From contig LJSY01000033.1 in assembly GCA_001314805.1 (NCBI GenBank), positions 1-46,706 of the forward strand: 46,706 bases of DNA. The letters run 5' to 3'. Every line of letters begins with the position of its first letter. Position 1 is the stretch's first letter. The stretch comes from Rhodobacteraceae bacterium HLUCCO18. GTDB taxonomy: Bacteria > Pseudomonadota > Alphaproteobacteria > Rhodobacterales > Rhodobacteraceae. The notes beneath the pieces were generated by a model. The model did no database searches. It was not told the DNA's origin and saw only the letters and a program-made list of their open reading frames with translations. A program made the position numbers and the translations under genes. Positions 17,836-26,625 of the stretch are shown piece after piece.

Positions 17836-18484
17836 GGATCTCGACGGGCGGCGTGCCGAGGAGAATGGCCCGCGCGCCGCGTTCCATCAGTGCCGAAAGC
17901 TCCGGGCCGTCGCATTGAAGCCCGCCGGTGTAGGTCCCGTAGGCCGGCATCACGATCCGCACCCCGTCGACCAGGAAGCAGGGCCGCGTGATGCCGCGCC
18001 CCCGCCCGGAGAGGCGTGCCTTGGGGTGGTAGTGGCCCGAGACCTCGCCCGTCGCGTCCGGCCCGGCGATGTGGCGGAAGGTGAGGGGGCCCGTGCGCAG
18101 CGCCGCCAGATGCGTCCCGCCAAGGCCGAGGGGGCCGGGGTCGTGGTTGCCCTCGATCCAGATCCAGGACCGGCCGGCCATCAGGGGCGTGAGATGGCCC
18201 GTCGTAACCTCGTCCAGAGCATGGGCCGCGGCCGCGTCGTCGAAACTGTCGCCGAGGCAGACGACGGTTCGCGGCGCCGTGGCGGAGATGTCGGCCGACA
18301 GCCGCAGGAGCGTGTCGATCCCCTCGTAGGGCGGGAGCATGGGGCCTCCGCGCCGTGCCGCGCGCTCGGCCTTGCCGAGATGCAGGTCCGACACGGCCAG
18401 AAGCCGCTCCGACGGCCAGAAGAGCGCGCCCGAGGGCAGGGCCTGGAAAGTCTCGCCGCGGAAGTCGAAGCTGTGGGCGTTCAT
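17774..18484 (-). CDS. pdeM: Ligase-associated DNA damage response endonuclease PdeM
   Basis: This metallophosphoesterase of about 236 aa has all the metal-binding blocks: SDLHLGKAER, CLGDSFDD, EGNHDPGPL and SGHYHPKA. PdeM is the phosphoesterase of the ligase-associated repair operon, which in other bacteria also holds an ATP-dependent DNA ligase, an exonuclease and an Lhr-type helicase. Here only the helicase is adjacent (54 nt upstream, same strand). ATG 18484 is used; ATG 18496 is an alternative. The C-terminal 20 residues are coded over the LytTR gene's 3' end. Confidence 0.87.
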   Translation of the reverse strand: MNAHSFDFRGETFQALPSGALFWPSERLLAVSDLHLGKAERAARRGGPMLPPYEGIDTLLRLSADISATAPRTVVCLGDSFDDAAAAHALDEVTTGHLTPLMAGRSWIWIEGNHDPGPLGLGGTHLAALRTGPLTFRHIAGPDATGEVSGHYHPKARLSGRGRGITRPCFLVDGVRIVMPAYGTYTGGLQCDGPELSALMERGARAILLGTPPVEIPMPRRPTRGRRREGPAGGSD

Positions 18485-18538
18485 GATCCGTTCCATGCCA
18501 CGCCCCCGCGCCGGGCCGCAAGGCCTGTCGTTGCCCGG

Positions 18539-20953
18539 TCAGGCGCTTTCCAGCCCCGCCGTCCGCATCAGCCTTTCGGCCTCTTCCTCCATCAGGCGCT
18601 GGTTGGCGAGCCCGTCGACGGGAACCCGGCCGGGCTCGAGGAAAAGGGGTGCTGCCAGCGGCGTGACGCGGGTCAGGCGCACATGGTCGATCCTGTCGCC
18701 GATCCGCTCGAGCATCGTCTCGATCCGGCCGAAATCCACGAGGCCGCGCATCGCCTCGGCGCGCGTGATCTCCAGCATCACGTGGTCGGGGTCGTATTTG
18801 CGCAGCGTGTCATAGAGGATGTCGGTGGAAAACGCCGTCTGCCGCCCGGTCTTGCGCCGGCCGCCGGGCATGGCGCGGTCGATGAGCCCCGCGATGACGG
18901 CCGATCCCTTGAAGGTCCGTTTCATCACCGCGTTATCGGCAAGCCATGTCTCCATGGTCCGGATCAGGTTCTCGCGCGAGAACAGCGGCACCGCGTCGCC
19001 CACGGCATCGAGGCCCCAGATCAGCGTCGCGTAATCCGTCGCGACGAAACCCATCGGGTTCAGCCCCTGCGCCTCCATCCTCTGGGTCAGCAGAAGGCCC
19101 AGTGTCTGCTGCGCGTTCTTGCCGGCAAACCCATAGGCCACGAGGTGTTCGCGCCCGTCATGGGGGAAGCTTTCCACCAGAAGCCGGTCGCGTTCGGGCA
19201 GGCGGCTGACCGCGCGCTGCAGCTTCAGCCAGTCGCGAGTGTGACCGGGCAGTTCGGGCCAGTCGTCGCGGCGGAACATCGTCAGGATGCGGTCGGAAAG
19301 CTGCGTGGAGGTGGCGAATTTCGTGCCCATGAAGGTGGCGATCTTGGGCTTCTGCCAGGGGGTGCGCGTGACCTCCACCACCATCTCGCGCATGCCCTCG
19401 TAGCGCACGATCTCGCCACCGATCAGGAAGGTGTCGCCCTTGCGCAGCATCGAGGCGAAGTATTCCTCGACCTCGCCGAGCGGCTTGCCGCCGCGCGACT
19501 TGTGCAGGCGCACGGCCATCTTGTCGGCATCCACGATGGTGCCTATGTTCATGCGGATACGCGCCGCCGCGCGCGGGTCGCGCAACTGCCACTGGCCATC
19601 GGGGCGCTGCATCAGCCGCTGCCACTGGTCATAGGCGCGCAGCGCGTAGCCGCCGGTGGCCACGAAATCGAGGCAGCGGTCGAAGGTGGCGCGCGGAAGG
19701 TCGGCATAGGCGCCCGTGGTGATGACCTCGGCATGGAGGTCGTCGGCGCGGAACGGTCCGGCCGCGGCACGGATCAGGATATGCTGGCACAGCACGTCGA
19801 GCGGTCCGGGCCCGCGCGGGTCGCCGTCGAGGTCGTGTTCGCGGACGGCCGCCAGCGCCGCGACGCACTCGATCACCTCGAAGCGGTTGGCGGGCACGAT
19901 CAGGGCTTTCGACGGCGCGTTGTAGCGGTGGTTGGCGCGGCCGATCCGCTGCACAAGGCGCTTGACGTTCTTCGGCGCGCCGACCTGGATCACGAGGTCC
20001 ACATCGCCCCAGTCGATGCCCAGATCGAGCGTGCCGGTGCACACGATGGCCCGGAGCCTGCCGTCGGTCATCGCCTGTTCGACGCGCTCCCGCTGCTCCC
20101 GCGCCAGCGCGCCGTGATGGATGCCGATCGGCAGCTGGTCCTCGTTGGCGAGCCAGAGGTTGTGAAAGAACAGCTCCGCCTGCGCGCGGGTGTTGTGGAA
20201 GATCAGCGTGGTGCGGTGCTGCTTCACGGCCTCCAACACGGCGGGGATGGCGTATTTCCCGCCGCCGCCGGACCAGGGCGGGGGCTCGTCCGTGACCAGC
20301 ATGGAGATATCGGGGTCCGGGCCGGGATCGGCCTGCAGGATCTCGCAAGGATCAGGATGGCGCGCCAGCAGCCGGGCGATGGCCTCGGGGTCCTCCACCG
20401 TGGCCGACAGCCCCACGCGGCGCAGACCCGGCGCCAGCGCCGAGAGCCGCGAGAGCGCCAGCATCAGCTGATCGCCCCGCTTGCTTTCGGCCAGCGCGTG
20501 GATCTCGTCGACGATCACGCGCTTGAGGCCGGCGAAGGTGCGCCCCGCATCCTCGTAGGAGGTCAGGAGCGCGAGGCTTTCGGGCGTGGTCAGCAGGATA
20601 TGCGGCGGGTCGGCGCGCTGGCGCTTCTTGCGCGACGATGGGGTGTCGCCGGTTCGGTCCTCGACCCGGATCGGCAGGCCCATCTCGGTGATCGGCCCGG
20701 TCAGGTTGCGCCGGATATCGGCGGCCAGCGCCTTGAGCGGCGAGATGTAGAGCGTGTGCAGGCCCGCATGATCGCCGTCCGCAAGCTCGGCCAGCGTCGG
20801 CAGGAAACCCGCCATTGTCTTGCCGCCGCCCGTGGGCGCGATCAGGAGCTGGCAGGGACGATCCGACGCCTCCAGCATCGCGCGCTGATGGGGGTGAATG
20901 GCCCAGCCGCGCGCGTCGAACCAGCCTGTGATCTCTGCGGGGAGCGCCGTCAT
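18539..20953 (-). CDS. Ligase-associated DNA damage response DEXH-box helicase (Lhr family)
   Basis: This 804-aa SF2 helicase of the Lhr-core type has motif I APTGGGKT at about 39-46, the DEIH box at about 149-152 (RVIVDEIHALAESKRG) and motif III LSATVEDPEA. Motif VI region VQRIGRANHRYN and the long C-terminal winged-helix and Lhr-specific region (YATLIWGLDAVGDAVPLFSREN, then AFSTDILYDTLRKYDP) follow. It translocates on single-stranded DNA and unwinds DNA or RNA-DNA hybrids in studied homologues. ATG 20953 is preferred; the upstream 16 residues look non-coding. An array of palindromes lies just upstream. Confidence 0.92.
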   Translation of the reverse strand: MTALPAEITGWFDARGWAIHPHQRAMLEASDRPCQLLIAPTGGGKTMAGFLPTLAELADGDHAGLHTLYISPLKALAADIRRNLTGPITEMGLPIRVEDRTGDTPSSRKKRQRADPPHILLTTPESLALLTSYEDAGRTFAGLKRVIVDEIHALAESKRGDQLMLALSRLSALAPGLRRVGLSATVEDPEAIARLLARHPDPCEILQADPGPDPDISMLVTDEPPPWSGGGGKYAIPAVLEAVKQHRTTLIFHNTRAQAELFFHNLWLANEDQLPIGIHHGALAREQRERVEQAMTDGRLRAIVCTGTLDLGIDWGDVDLVIQVGAPKNVKRLVQRIGRANHRYNAPSKALIVPANRFEVIECVAALAAVREHDLDGDPRGPGPLDVLCQHILIRAAAGPFRADDLHAEVITTGAYADLPRATFDRCLDFVATGGYALRAYDQWQRLMQRPDGQWQLRDPRAAARIRMNIGTIVDADKMAVRLHKSRGGKPLGEVEEYFASMLRKGDTFLIGGEIVRYEGMREMVVEVTRTPWQKPKIATFMGTKFATSTQLSDRILTMFRRDDWPELPGHTRDWLKLQRAVSRLPERDRLLVESFPHDGREHLVAYGFAGKNAQQTLGLLLTQRMEAQGLNPMGFVATDYATLIWGLDAVGDAVPLFSRENLIRTMETWLADNAVMKRTFKGSAVIAGLIDRAMPGGRRKTGRQTAFSTDILYDTLRKYDPDHVMLEITRAEAMRGLVDFGRIETMLERIGDRIDHVRLTRVTPLAAPLFLEPGRVPVDGLANQRLMEEEAERLMRTAGLESA

Positions 20954-21011
20954 GAGGCGCAAGATAGGCGCGCGTTGCGCGGCTGACCATGGGGCGCGCA
21001 CGGGAAGGGCG

Positions 21012-21078
21012 CCGTTTTCCTCGAGGAAAACGGGTGGGAAAACTGCAGTTTTCCCTCACGAAAAACTGCAGTTTTTCG
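21012..21078. repeat. Array of three perfect palindromes between the tad locus and the helicase gene
   Basis: Three perfect palindromes stand in a row. The first, 21012-21033 (22 bp), is centred on CCTCGAGG with T4/A4 arms. The second, 21036-21055, is GGGAAAACTGCAGTTTTCCC. The third, 21059-21078, is CGAAAAACTGCAGTTTTTCG. They lie 7 nt beyond the stop of the ATPase gene (minus strand) and about 59 nt upstream of the helicase start. Each could form an RNA hairpin on either strand. They resemble the palindromes at 2003-2020 and 31763-31776. Confidence 0.85.
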
Positions 21079-21084
21079 GCCCGA

Positions 21085-22407
21085 TCAGTGGACGATCTTT
21101 TCGTCTCTCACATAGAGGTTTTCCCAGGCGCGATCGATCAGGTCGGGGCGCAGCTGGTACTCGATGCCCTCGAAATCGCAGATCGCCTTGATCTGGTCGA
21201 TCAGGAACGGCGCGTGGTAGTTGGCATAGAGGTTGTCGACGGCCGGATACTTCTTCTTGAGCATGTAGATCAGCGCGTCCTCGTTCAGGGCCACGCCCTT
21301 CTTGCGGGCGACCATGGCGAAGATCTTGAGGAACTCGCTCTGGGTCGGCCCATCGATCTTCACCTTGAAGAAGATCCGGCGAAGGGCGGCCTGGTCGAAG
21401 ATCTCGTTGGGGTGGAAGTTCGTCGAGAACACCACGAGCGTGTCGAAGGGCACCTCGAACTTCTCGCCCGATTGCAGGGCGAGGATGTCGTAGCCGGCCT
21501 CCATCGGAACGATCCAGCGGTTGATCAGCGCCTGCGGCGGCTCTTCCTGGCGGCCAAGGTCGTCGACGATGAACACGCCGCCGGTCGACTTCAGCTGTAG
21601 CGACGCCTGGTAGGTGCGGCTGACGGCGTTGTAGTTGAGGTCGAGCATCTTGAGCATCAGCTCGCCGCCCGTCATCACGGTGGGCCGCGTGCACAGCAGG
21701 TACCGCGTGTCGGAGCGCGAGGTGGATTTCCTCAGCGGGCTGAGCGCGCCGGGGGCTTCGGTGCCTTCCACCTTGGTATGAACGATCGGGTCGAACATGG
21801 TGATCACCTGGCCCGCATAGCTCAGCGCGTGGGGGATGTAGATGTGATCGCCCATGGCCGCCCGGATGCCTTCGGCGATCGACGACTTGCCGTTGCCCGG
21901 AGGGCCGTACATCAGCACCGAACGGCCGGAAGTGACCGCCGGCCCAAGCTGGTCTATCATGCCCTCGGGCAGGATCAGGTTGCCCATCGACGCCTCCAGA
22001 AGATCGCGCGTGATCCGCACGTTCTTGATCGACTGGCGCTTGACCTGAGCCTTGTAATCCTCCAGCGGAACGGGCATCGCGCCGTAATATTCCGACTGCG
22101 ACAGGGCGTCGAGCGCGCGCGCCTTGCCCGCATCGGTCAGCTGGTAGCCCATCTCGTTGGACGAGGTGGCGTGCAGCGTGCCGGTGGCCTGCATCAGCCC
22201 CATCTCGCGCAGCATGTCGATCAGCTCCTGCGTGAGCGGGGTCGGCAGGCAGATCGCGGCTGCGATGTCCGAGGCATGCTCGACATTCTTGCGGAAGACG
22301 GTCTTCAGCATGATGTCGCGCATCATGACGACGGTCAGGCCCGTGTCGCCGAGCTTGCGCAGCGGAGGCGGGGCGAAGCTTTCGGGCAATCCGGCTTGGG
22401 TGTTCAT
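21085..22407 (-). CDS. AAA ATPase closing the tad locus
   Basis: This 440-aa soluble ATPase has Walker A GPPGNGKSS at about 168-176 and a Walker B-like GGVFIVDDLGRQ at about 276-287. VVFSTNFHPNEIFDQAALRRI is a sensor/arginine-finger-like region. The N-terminal 100 residues (TQELIDMLREMGLMQA, MGYQLTDAGKARALDAL) look like a winged-helix domain. The start is 3 nt after the prepilin peptidase stop, so it is translationally close to a Tad gene. Its role is not established; the position suggests a part in pilus assembly or its control. It is not one of the classical tad proteins. Confidence 0.8.
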   Translation of the reverse strand: MNTQAGLPESFAPPPLRKLGDTGLTVVMMRDIMLKTVFRKNVEHASDIAAAICLPTPLTQELIDMLREMGLMQATGTLHATSSNEMGYQLTDAGKARALDALSQSEYYGAMPVPLEDYKAQVKRQSIKNVRITRDLLEASMGNLILPEGMIDQLGPAVTSGRSVLMYGPPGNGKSSIAEGIRAAMGDHIYIPHALSYAGQVITMFDPIVHTKVEGTEAPGALSPLRKSTSRSDTRYLLCTRPTVMTGGELMLKMLDLNYNAVSRTYQASLQLKSTGGVFIVDDLGRQEEPPQALINRWIVPMEAGYDILALQSGEKFEVPFDTLVVFSTNFHPNEIFDQAALRRIFFKVKIDGPTQSEFLKIFAMVARKKGVALNEDALIYMLKKKYPAVDNLYANYHAPFLIDQIKAICDFEGIEYQLRPDLIDRAWENLYVRDEKIVH

Positions 22408-22410
22408 GGC

Positions 22411-22914
22411 TCAGGCGCCTCCCTGGGTGATGCCGAGGACAAGGTAGATGACAAGCGTTGGGGCCAGCGCGATGCCGAAGGGAAAGGGCATCTTGGCCGC
22501 GCGGCGAATGCCGACATTGGCCACCATCGGAATGAACCGCGGCACGGCGTAGAGCAGCACTGTGGTCAGCGTCACCAGCGTCCAGACGACAAGGACGGTG
22601 CCTACATCGGGCAGCGCCACGAAGGGCGCCATGGCGGCGGCGAATTTCGCGTCACCCGCGCCGATGCCCATCCCCGCCGACAGGACGAAGCCCACGGCAA
22701 GCACCACGCCGAAATGCGCGAAACGCCAGGCGTATTCGTCCCAGCCCATCGCAAAGGGCCCCAGCACGATGAAACCGGCCAGAAGGGCCAGCACCGTGAC
22801 GTTCTTGATCTTGAATTCCGTGATGTCGGTGTAGCACGCCCATAGGGCGATCGGCAGCGCCAGAGGCAGGAAGATCCATGCCTGCATCGCGGTCAAAGTC
22901 ACTTCGAGGTTCAT
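22411..22914 (-). CDS. cpaA: Prepilin peptidase CpaA/TadV (A24 family)
   Basis: This 167-aa membrane aspartic protease cleaves Flp prepilin leaders. The two catalytic Asp residues are visible in ACYTDITEFKIKN (about residue 30) and GMGIGAGDAKFAAA (about residue 86, GxGD motif). Some six hydrophobic helices surround them. ATG 22914 is favoured over the longer frame because MNLEVTLTAMQ precedes the first helix. It lies between the second TPR lipoprotein and the ATPase gene. Confidence 0.9.
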   Translation of the reverse strand: MNLEVTLTAMQAWIFLPLALPIALWACYTDITEFKIKNVTVLALLAGFIVLGPFAMGWDEYAWRFAHFGVVLAVGFVLSAGMGIGAGDAKFAAAMAPFVALPDVGTVLVVWTLVTLTTVLLYAVPRFIPMVANVGIRRAAKMPFPFGIALAPTLVIYLVLGITQGGA

Positions 22915-23051
22915 CACCCGTGCCCCGTTTCCTGTCTGGTCGGGGCTGAGATTGCTCAGCAAATCGGGCCGAAGCGGGGCAGGATGGAGAATGTTTCAGG
23001 GCGCGCGACAGTCCTCCTTCGCCGCGCACCCTGGCCGTCGGTGATCTGGCG

Positions 23052-23903
23052 TCACGCGTCCTCGTCGAGCGCCCTGAGCGCGCGCACGGCGACGTCGAAA
23101 TGCTGCGGATGCGTGTCGATGGCCTCGGCCAGAAGGTGGCGGCCGGTGCTGACCTCGCCCTGCCGGATGGCCGCCAGAGCCGCCGTGTGCAGAAGCTGCG
23201 CGCGCTCCACCTGGGTCATGCGCACCAGCGGAAGCTGGTAATTGCCCTGCGCGGCGCGGGCGAGAACCAAGTTGTTCTTGGCCGTGAACAGGTTCGGGTC
23301 GTAGGAAATCGCCTCGAGGAACAACTCTTCCGCGCCACCGTGATCGCCGCGCGTCAGCCGCGAGAAGCCCCAGTTGTTCAGGACACTCGCCGGGCGGGTC
23401 GTCAGGCCGGCAGCCGTCTCGTAGAAGCTTTCGGCGCGGTCCCATTCGCGGTTGCTGTCGGCGATCATCGCCTCGAGCCTGTAGCGTTCGAAAGTCTCGA
23501 GCGTGGGCGGAATGAGGTCGAGTTGCGCCTCGGCGGCGTCCCAGTCGCCGTTGCGGATCAGCGCGTCCGCGTAATCCATGCGGTCGTCATGGGTCGCGCC
23601 CGGATCGTCGATGACATCGGTCCAGAGTGGCAGAGCCTCGGTGGCGCGGCCCGCGCGCACGAGGCTCTTCGCAAGGCCACGTTTCAGGTCGATGCGGTCG
23701 GGCTGTTCGCTCAGCGTGCGCTGGAAATAGGCCACGGCCTCATCGGGGGAGGCGGCGGTCAGCATCACGTCGCTGAGATTGGTCTCGTCGATGACGTTCA
23801 GCGGGTCGAGGGCGCGGTCGACATCGGCGCCGACGGTCTGGTCACAGGCAGCAAGGCCGATGACGGCCAGCACCGCCGGAAAGGTCCGGAGAATTGGGGA
23901 CAT
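23052..23903 (-). CDS. TPR-repeat lipoprotein, tad-associated
   Basis: This lipoprotein of about 283 aa has the lipobox LAAC with Cys at residue 20. Several TPR units follow (DEAVAYFQRTLSEQPDRIDL, WDRAESFYETAAGLTTRPAS, VLNNWGFSRLTRGDHGGAEE). In tad loci such proteins are placed with TadD, the outer-membrane-associated pilotin-like lipoprotein for the secretin; this appears to be a second, longer paralogue. GAGG stands about 6 nt before ATG 23903, which supports that start over ATG 23915. Confidence 0.82.
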   Translation of the reverse strand: MSPILRTFPAVLAVIGLAACDQTVGADVDRALDPLNVIDETNLSDVMLTAASPDEAVAYFQRTLSEQPDRIDLKRGLAKSLVRAGRATEALPLWTDVIDDPGATHDDRMDYADALIRNGDWDAAEAQLDLIPPTLETFERYRLEAMIADSNREWDRAESFYETAAGLTTRPASVLNNWGFSRLTRGDHGGAEELFLEAISYDPNLFTAKNNLVLARAAQGNYQLPLVRMTQVERAQLLHTAALAAIRQGEVSTGRHLLAEAIDTHPQHFDVAVRALRALDEDA

Positions 23904-23942
23904 GGTCTGCCTCATATCTGCTCGTTATTCGCCTTGCCCGCC

Positions 23943-24533
23943 TCAGCCGGACGTGGAGAGGAGTTCATAGACCCCCGGACCGCGCCGTATCAGGTCGAGC
24001 TGACGCTCGTTGTTTACAGCATCATACACGGTATCTTGCATCCGCGCGATAGCCAGTCTCAGGTTCTCGCGGATCGCGTCCGTTCGGCCACTGTCAAGCG
24101 CAAAGGCCTTCTGGAAGACCCGCCGCGCTTCGCCGTATTCGCGCTGTTCCATGAGGACCACGCCCAGATTGTTGAGGGCCGGCACGAAATCCTCTTCCTC
24201 GTCCAGCGCCTGGCGCAGCAGCGCCTCCGCCTGCCCGATGCGACCGAGCTTGAGATTGGCCGAGCCGAGCGCGGAGAGCACATCGGCGTTGAGCCCGAGC
24301 TCGCCCGCGGCCCGGTAATAGGCCCTGAGCGCCAGTTCAGGCTCGTTCGATGCCATCAGGCGATGCCCGACGATGAGCCCGTCGACCGATGCCGCACCCG
24401 GGTCGATGCCCGGGCGGAGAGGGTCGCTCACGGCGGCATCGGTGCCGGACAGAAAGCTCGTGGGCATGCAGCCGGCGACGAGCGCCGTGCAACAGCAGAT
24501 CAGGAAGGATCGCAGGACGGGTGCATGCCGCAT
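23943..24533 (-). CDS. tadD: Tad pilus TPR lipoprotein TadD
   Basis: This 196-aa lipoprotein has the lipobox VAGC with Cys at residue 22. TPR units cover about residues 60-150 (PELALRAYYRAAGELGLNAD, LGRIGQAEALLRQALDEEED, REYGEARRVFQKAFALDSGR). TadD-like proteins help place the secretin in the outer membrane. ATG 24533 is used; ATG 24551 would add six residues. It is 117 nt downstream of tadC, and that gap carries two short GC hairpins (24570-24588 and 24619-24633). Confidence 0.83.
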   Translation of the reverse strand: MRHAPVLRSFLICCCTALVAGCMPTSFLSGTDAAVSDPLRPGIDPGAASVDGLIVGHRLMASNEPELALRAYYRAAGELGLNADVLSALGSANLKLGRIGQAEALLRQALDEEEDFVPALNNLGVVLMEQREYGEARRVFQKAFALDSGRTDAIRENLRLAIARMQDTVYDAVNNERQLDLIRRGPGVYELLSTSG

Positions 24534-24650
24534 GGCACGACGCTCCCCCAAGGCTTGGCTGCTCCGGCGCGGCCGGTTTTCCCGGCCGTCGTGACACGTA
24601 TCGTTGGAGCAACCTTAGCCCGCTTCGCGCGGGTCTGTCTCCCCTTTGGA

Positions 24651-25634
24651 TCAGCCGCCGCCCAACATTGTGGCGATCCCATAGACCGAGGGTCCGATGA
24701 GGATGATCAGCAGCGGCGGAACACAGAACATCATGGTGCCGAGTGTCAGCTTCGTGGGCAGCTTGTTGGCCTTTTCCTCGGCCCGCATCACGCGCTTGTC
24801 ACGCATTTCCTCGGCATAGACCCGAAGCGCCTCGGCGATGGAGGTGCCGAAGGTGGCCGACTGGATCAGCGTCGTGACGAAGCTGTTGATGTCCTGAACA
24901 TCGACACGCTCGCCCATGTCACGCAGAACGCGGCTCTTTTCCTTGCCGGCCTTCATCTCGTAGGCGACGATCTGGAATTCCTCGCTGAGCGACGGGTAGG
25001 AGGTTTCGATCTCCTTGGCGACGCGATTGATGGCCTGATCGAGCGACTGGCCGGCCTCCACGCAGACCAGCATCAGGTCGAGCGTGTCGGGAAAGCCCTG
25101 GATGATCTGTTCCTGGCGCACCTGCAAACGGCGCTGCACCCAGTATTTCGGGGCGTAGTAGCCCACGCAACCGGGCAGGAGCACCGTCAGGATCGAGGCC
25201 TGCGCCGACCCGCCGCCCGCGATCAGCAGATAGATCGTGCCCAGCACGAGCCCGCCGATCCCGCCGACGAGTTGCAGGAAGTGGAACATCTGCACTGCGC
25301 CCTTGGACCGGTAGCCGGCCCGGATCATGGTCAGTTGCGAGGCGGAGAGTTCATCCTGGTTCTGAGGCTGCAGATACTGCGAGAACCGGTCGAGGCGTTC
25401 GTCCTTGCCGCCGACCCGCAACCCGCGCGGCTTGGCGCCGGCGGATGTCTGCTCGCCGTCGCCTTCCCGCTTCAGGCGGCTGAACGGGTCCTTGTTGGGC
25501 TTGAGAAGCGCTGGCAGGACCACGAGGATCAAGAGCACGCCCAGAAGGCCCGCCACGACCATAGGGGCGAGGTCGCCGAACTGGCTGGTCAGCCACTCGT
25601 TGCCCAAGTCGAAATATGCGCGGATCGTTTCCAT
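24651..25634 (-). CDS. tadC: Tad pilus inner-membrane protein TadC
   Basis: TadC (327 aa) is a GspF-family platform protein that works with TadB at the base of the pilus. A membrane helix near the N-terminus (APMVVAGLLGVLLILVVLPAL) is followed by two more near residue 120-160 and one at the C-terminus. The cytoplasmic T2SF domain holds GFPDTLDLMLVCVEAGQSLDQAINRV, whose first 20 residues are diagnostic. It starts 16 nt after tadB. Confidence 0.93.
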   Translation of the reverse strand: METIRAYFDLGNEWLTSQFGDLAPMVVAGLLGVLLILVVLPALLKPNKDPFSRLKREGDGEQTSAGAKPRGLRVGGKDERLDRFSQYLQPQNQDELSASQLTMIRAGYRSKGAVQMFHFLQLVGGIGGLVLGTIYLLIAGGGSAQASILTVLLPGCVGYYAPKYWVQRRLQVRQEQIIQGFPDTLDLMLVCVEAGQSLDQAINRVAKEIETSYPSLSEEFQIVAYEMKAGKEKSRVLRDMGERVDVQDINSFVTTLIQSATFGTSIAEALRVYAEEMRDKRVMRAEEKANKLPTKLTLGTMMFCVPPLLIILIGPSVYGIATMLGGG

Positions 25635-25650
25635 TGGTCTTTCGCCTCGC

Positions 25651-26619
25651 TCAAACCTTGATGTTGACCATTATGCGCATGAAAATCATGTTCACGGCGA
25701 GCATGACGGCCACGACCGCACAGGCCGGGATGAAGGCCGGCGTGTCGATCACGTCGGCATAGTAATCGGGCTGCATCACGTTGATGCCGATCAGGCAAAT
25801 GATCGGAAAGAACGACAGGAACGTGCCCGAGAACTTCGCCTCGGACGTGATTGCCTTGACCTTCCGGAAGAGCTTGAAACGCGCCCGGATGACGTTGGCC
25901 AGACCCTGCAGGATCTCGGCGAGGTTGCCGCCGGACGTCTGCTGGATGCCGACGGCCACGGCAAGGAAGCGAAGGTCCTGGATTTCGAGCCGTTCGGCCA
26001 TCGCCCGGATCGACTCCGAGACATCGCGCCCGTAGGCGGCCTCGTCGGCGATGATGCCGAGCTCCGAGGCCAGCGGGTCCGACATCTCGCGCGCCACGGT
26101 GTGCACGGCCGACACGAAAGGATGGCCGACACGCAGCGAGCGCACCATCAGTTCGACCGCGTCGGGAAGCTGTTCCTCCAGCTTGGCAATGCGCTTTTTC
26201 GCCTTGGAGGCCACCCACTGGTAGACTCCGCCCACACCCATGACCACAGACACCAGCGCCCGGATCGGCAGGGCCGCCGTGGTGAGGACGGACAGCGCCA
26301 GGAAGACCACCACCGTCAGTCCGATCATCACCAGGATCAGCTGCTCGGGCGAGAAGGCGATATTGGCCTTCTGAGCCTTGTCCGCGATCAGCGAGTAGAA
26401 GGGAACGCGCACGCGCCCCTTGTGTTGCGCCATCTCCTTGCGGAGCTGCGCCAGCACGTCCTCGCGGCTGGCGCCCTGTTCGAGCATCGCAAGCCGCCGG
26501 TTCACCCGTGCGTTGAGGCTGATCGACTTGCCGAACACGGCAAGATAGACACCTTCCACCAGCAGCAGGACGCCGACGAAGATGCCTATGTAGATGAGCG
26601 GTTCGATCGAGAGATCCAT
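25651..26619 (-). CDS. tadB: Tad pilus inner-membrane protein TadB
   Basis: TadB (322 aa) is the second GspF-family platform protein. It begins with a membrane helix (PLIYIGIFVGVLLLVEGVYL), has a central pair of helices near residues 90-135 and a final pair near the C-terminus. The T2SF core includes LEEQLPDAVELMVRSLRVGH and a QQTSGGNLAEILQGLANVIR segment. It starts 6 nt after the cpaF stop, consistent with a tightly packed motor operon. Confidence 0.93.
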   Translation of the reverse strand: MDLSIEPLIYIGIFVGVLLLVEGVYLAVFGKSISLNARVNRRLAMLEQGASREDVLAQLRKEMAQHKGRVRVPFYSLIADKAQKANIAFSPEQLILVMIGLTVVVFLALSVLTTAALPIRALVSVVMGVGGVYQWVASKAKKRIAKLEEQLPDAVELMVRSLRVGHPFVSAVHTVAREMSDPLASELGIIADEAAYGRDVSESIRAMAERLEIQDLRFLAVAVGIQQTSGGNLAEILQGLANVIRARFKLFRKVKAITSEAKFSGTFLSFFPIICLIGINVMQPDYYADVIDTPAFIPACAVVAVMLAVNMIFMRIMVNIKV

Positions 26620-26625
26620 GACGGC

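Noticed and set aside
17741-20986. A plus-strand open frame of about 1080 codons opposite the helicase and pdeM
   Set aside because: It has the composition of a GC shadow (Arg, Gly, His, Val rich), while the minus strand has complete helicase and phosphoesterase motifs.
21012-21078. Cloning-linker or vector artefact, because XhoI and PstI sites lie at the palindrome centres
   Set aside because: The sites are inside longer symmetric arms, occur at three separate loci with different centres and sit in normal chromosomal gene context.
23100-25661. A plus-strand open frame of about 850 codons opposite tadD and tadC
   Set aside because: Antisense to recognised Tad genes and lacking any conserved motif.
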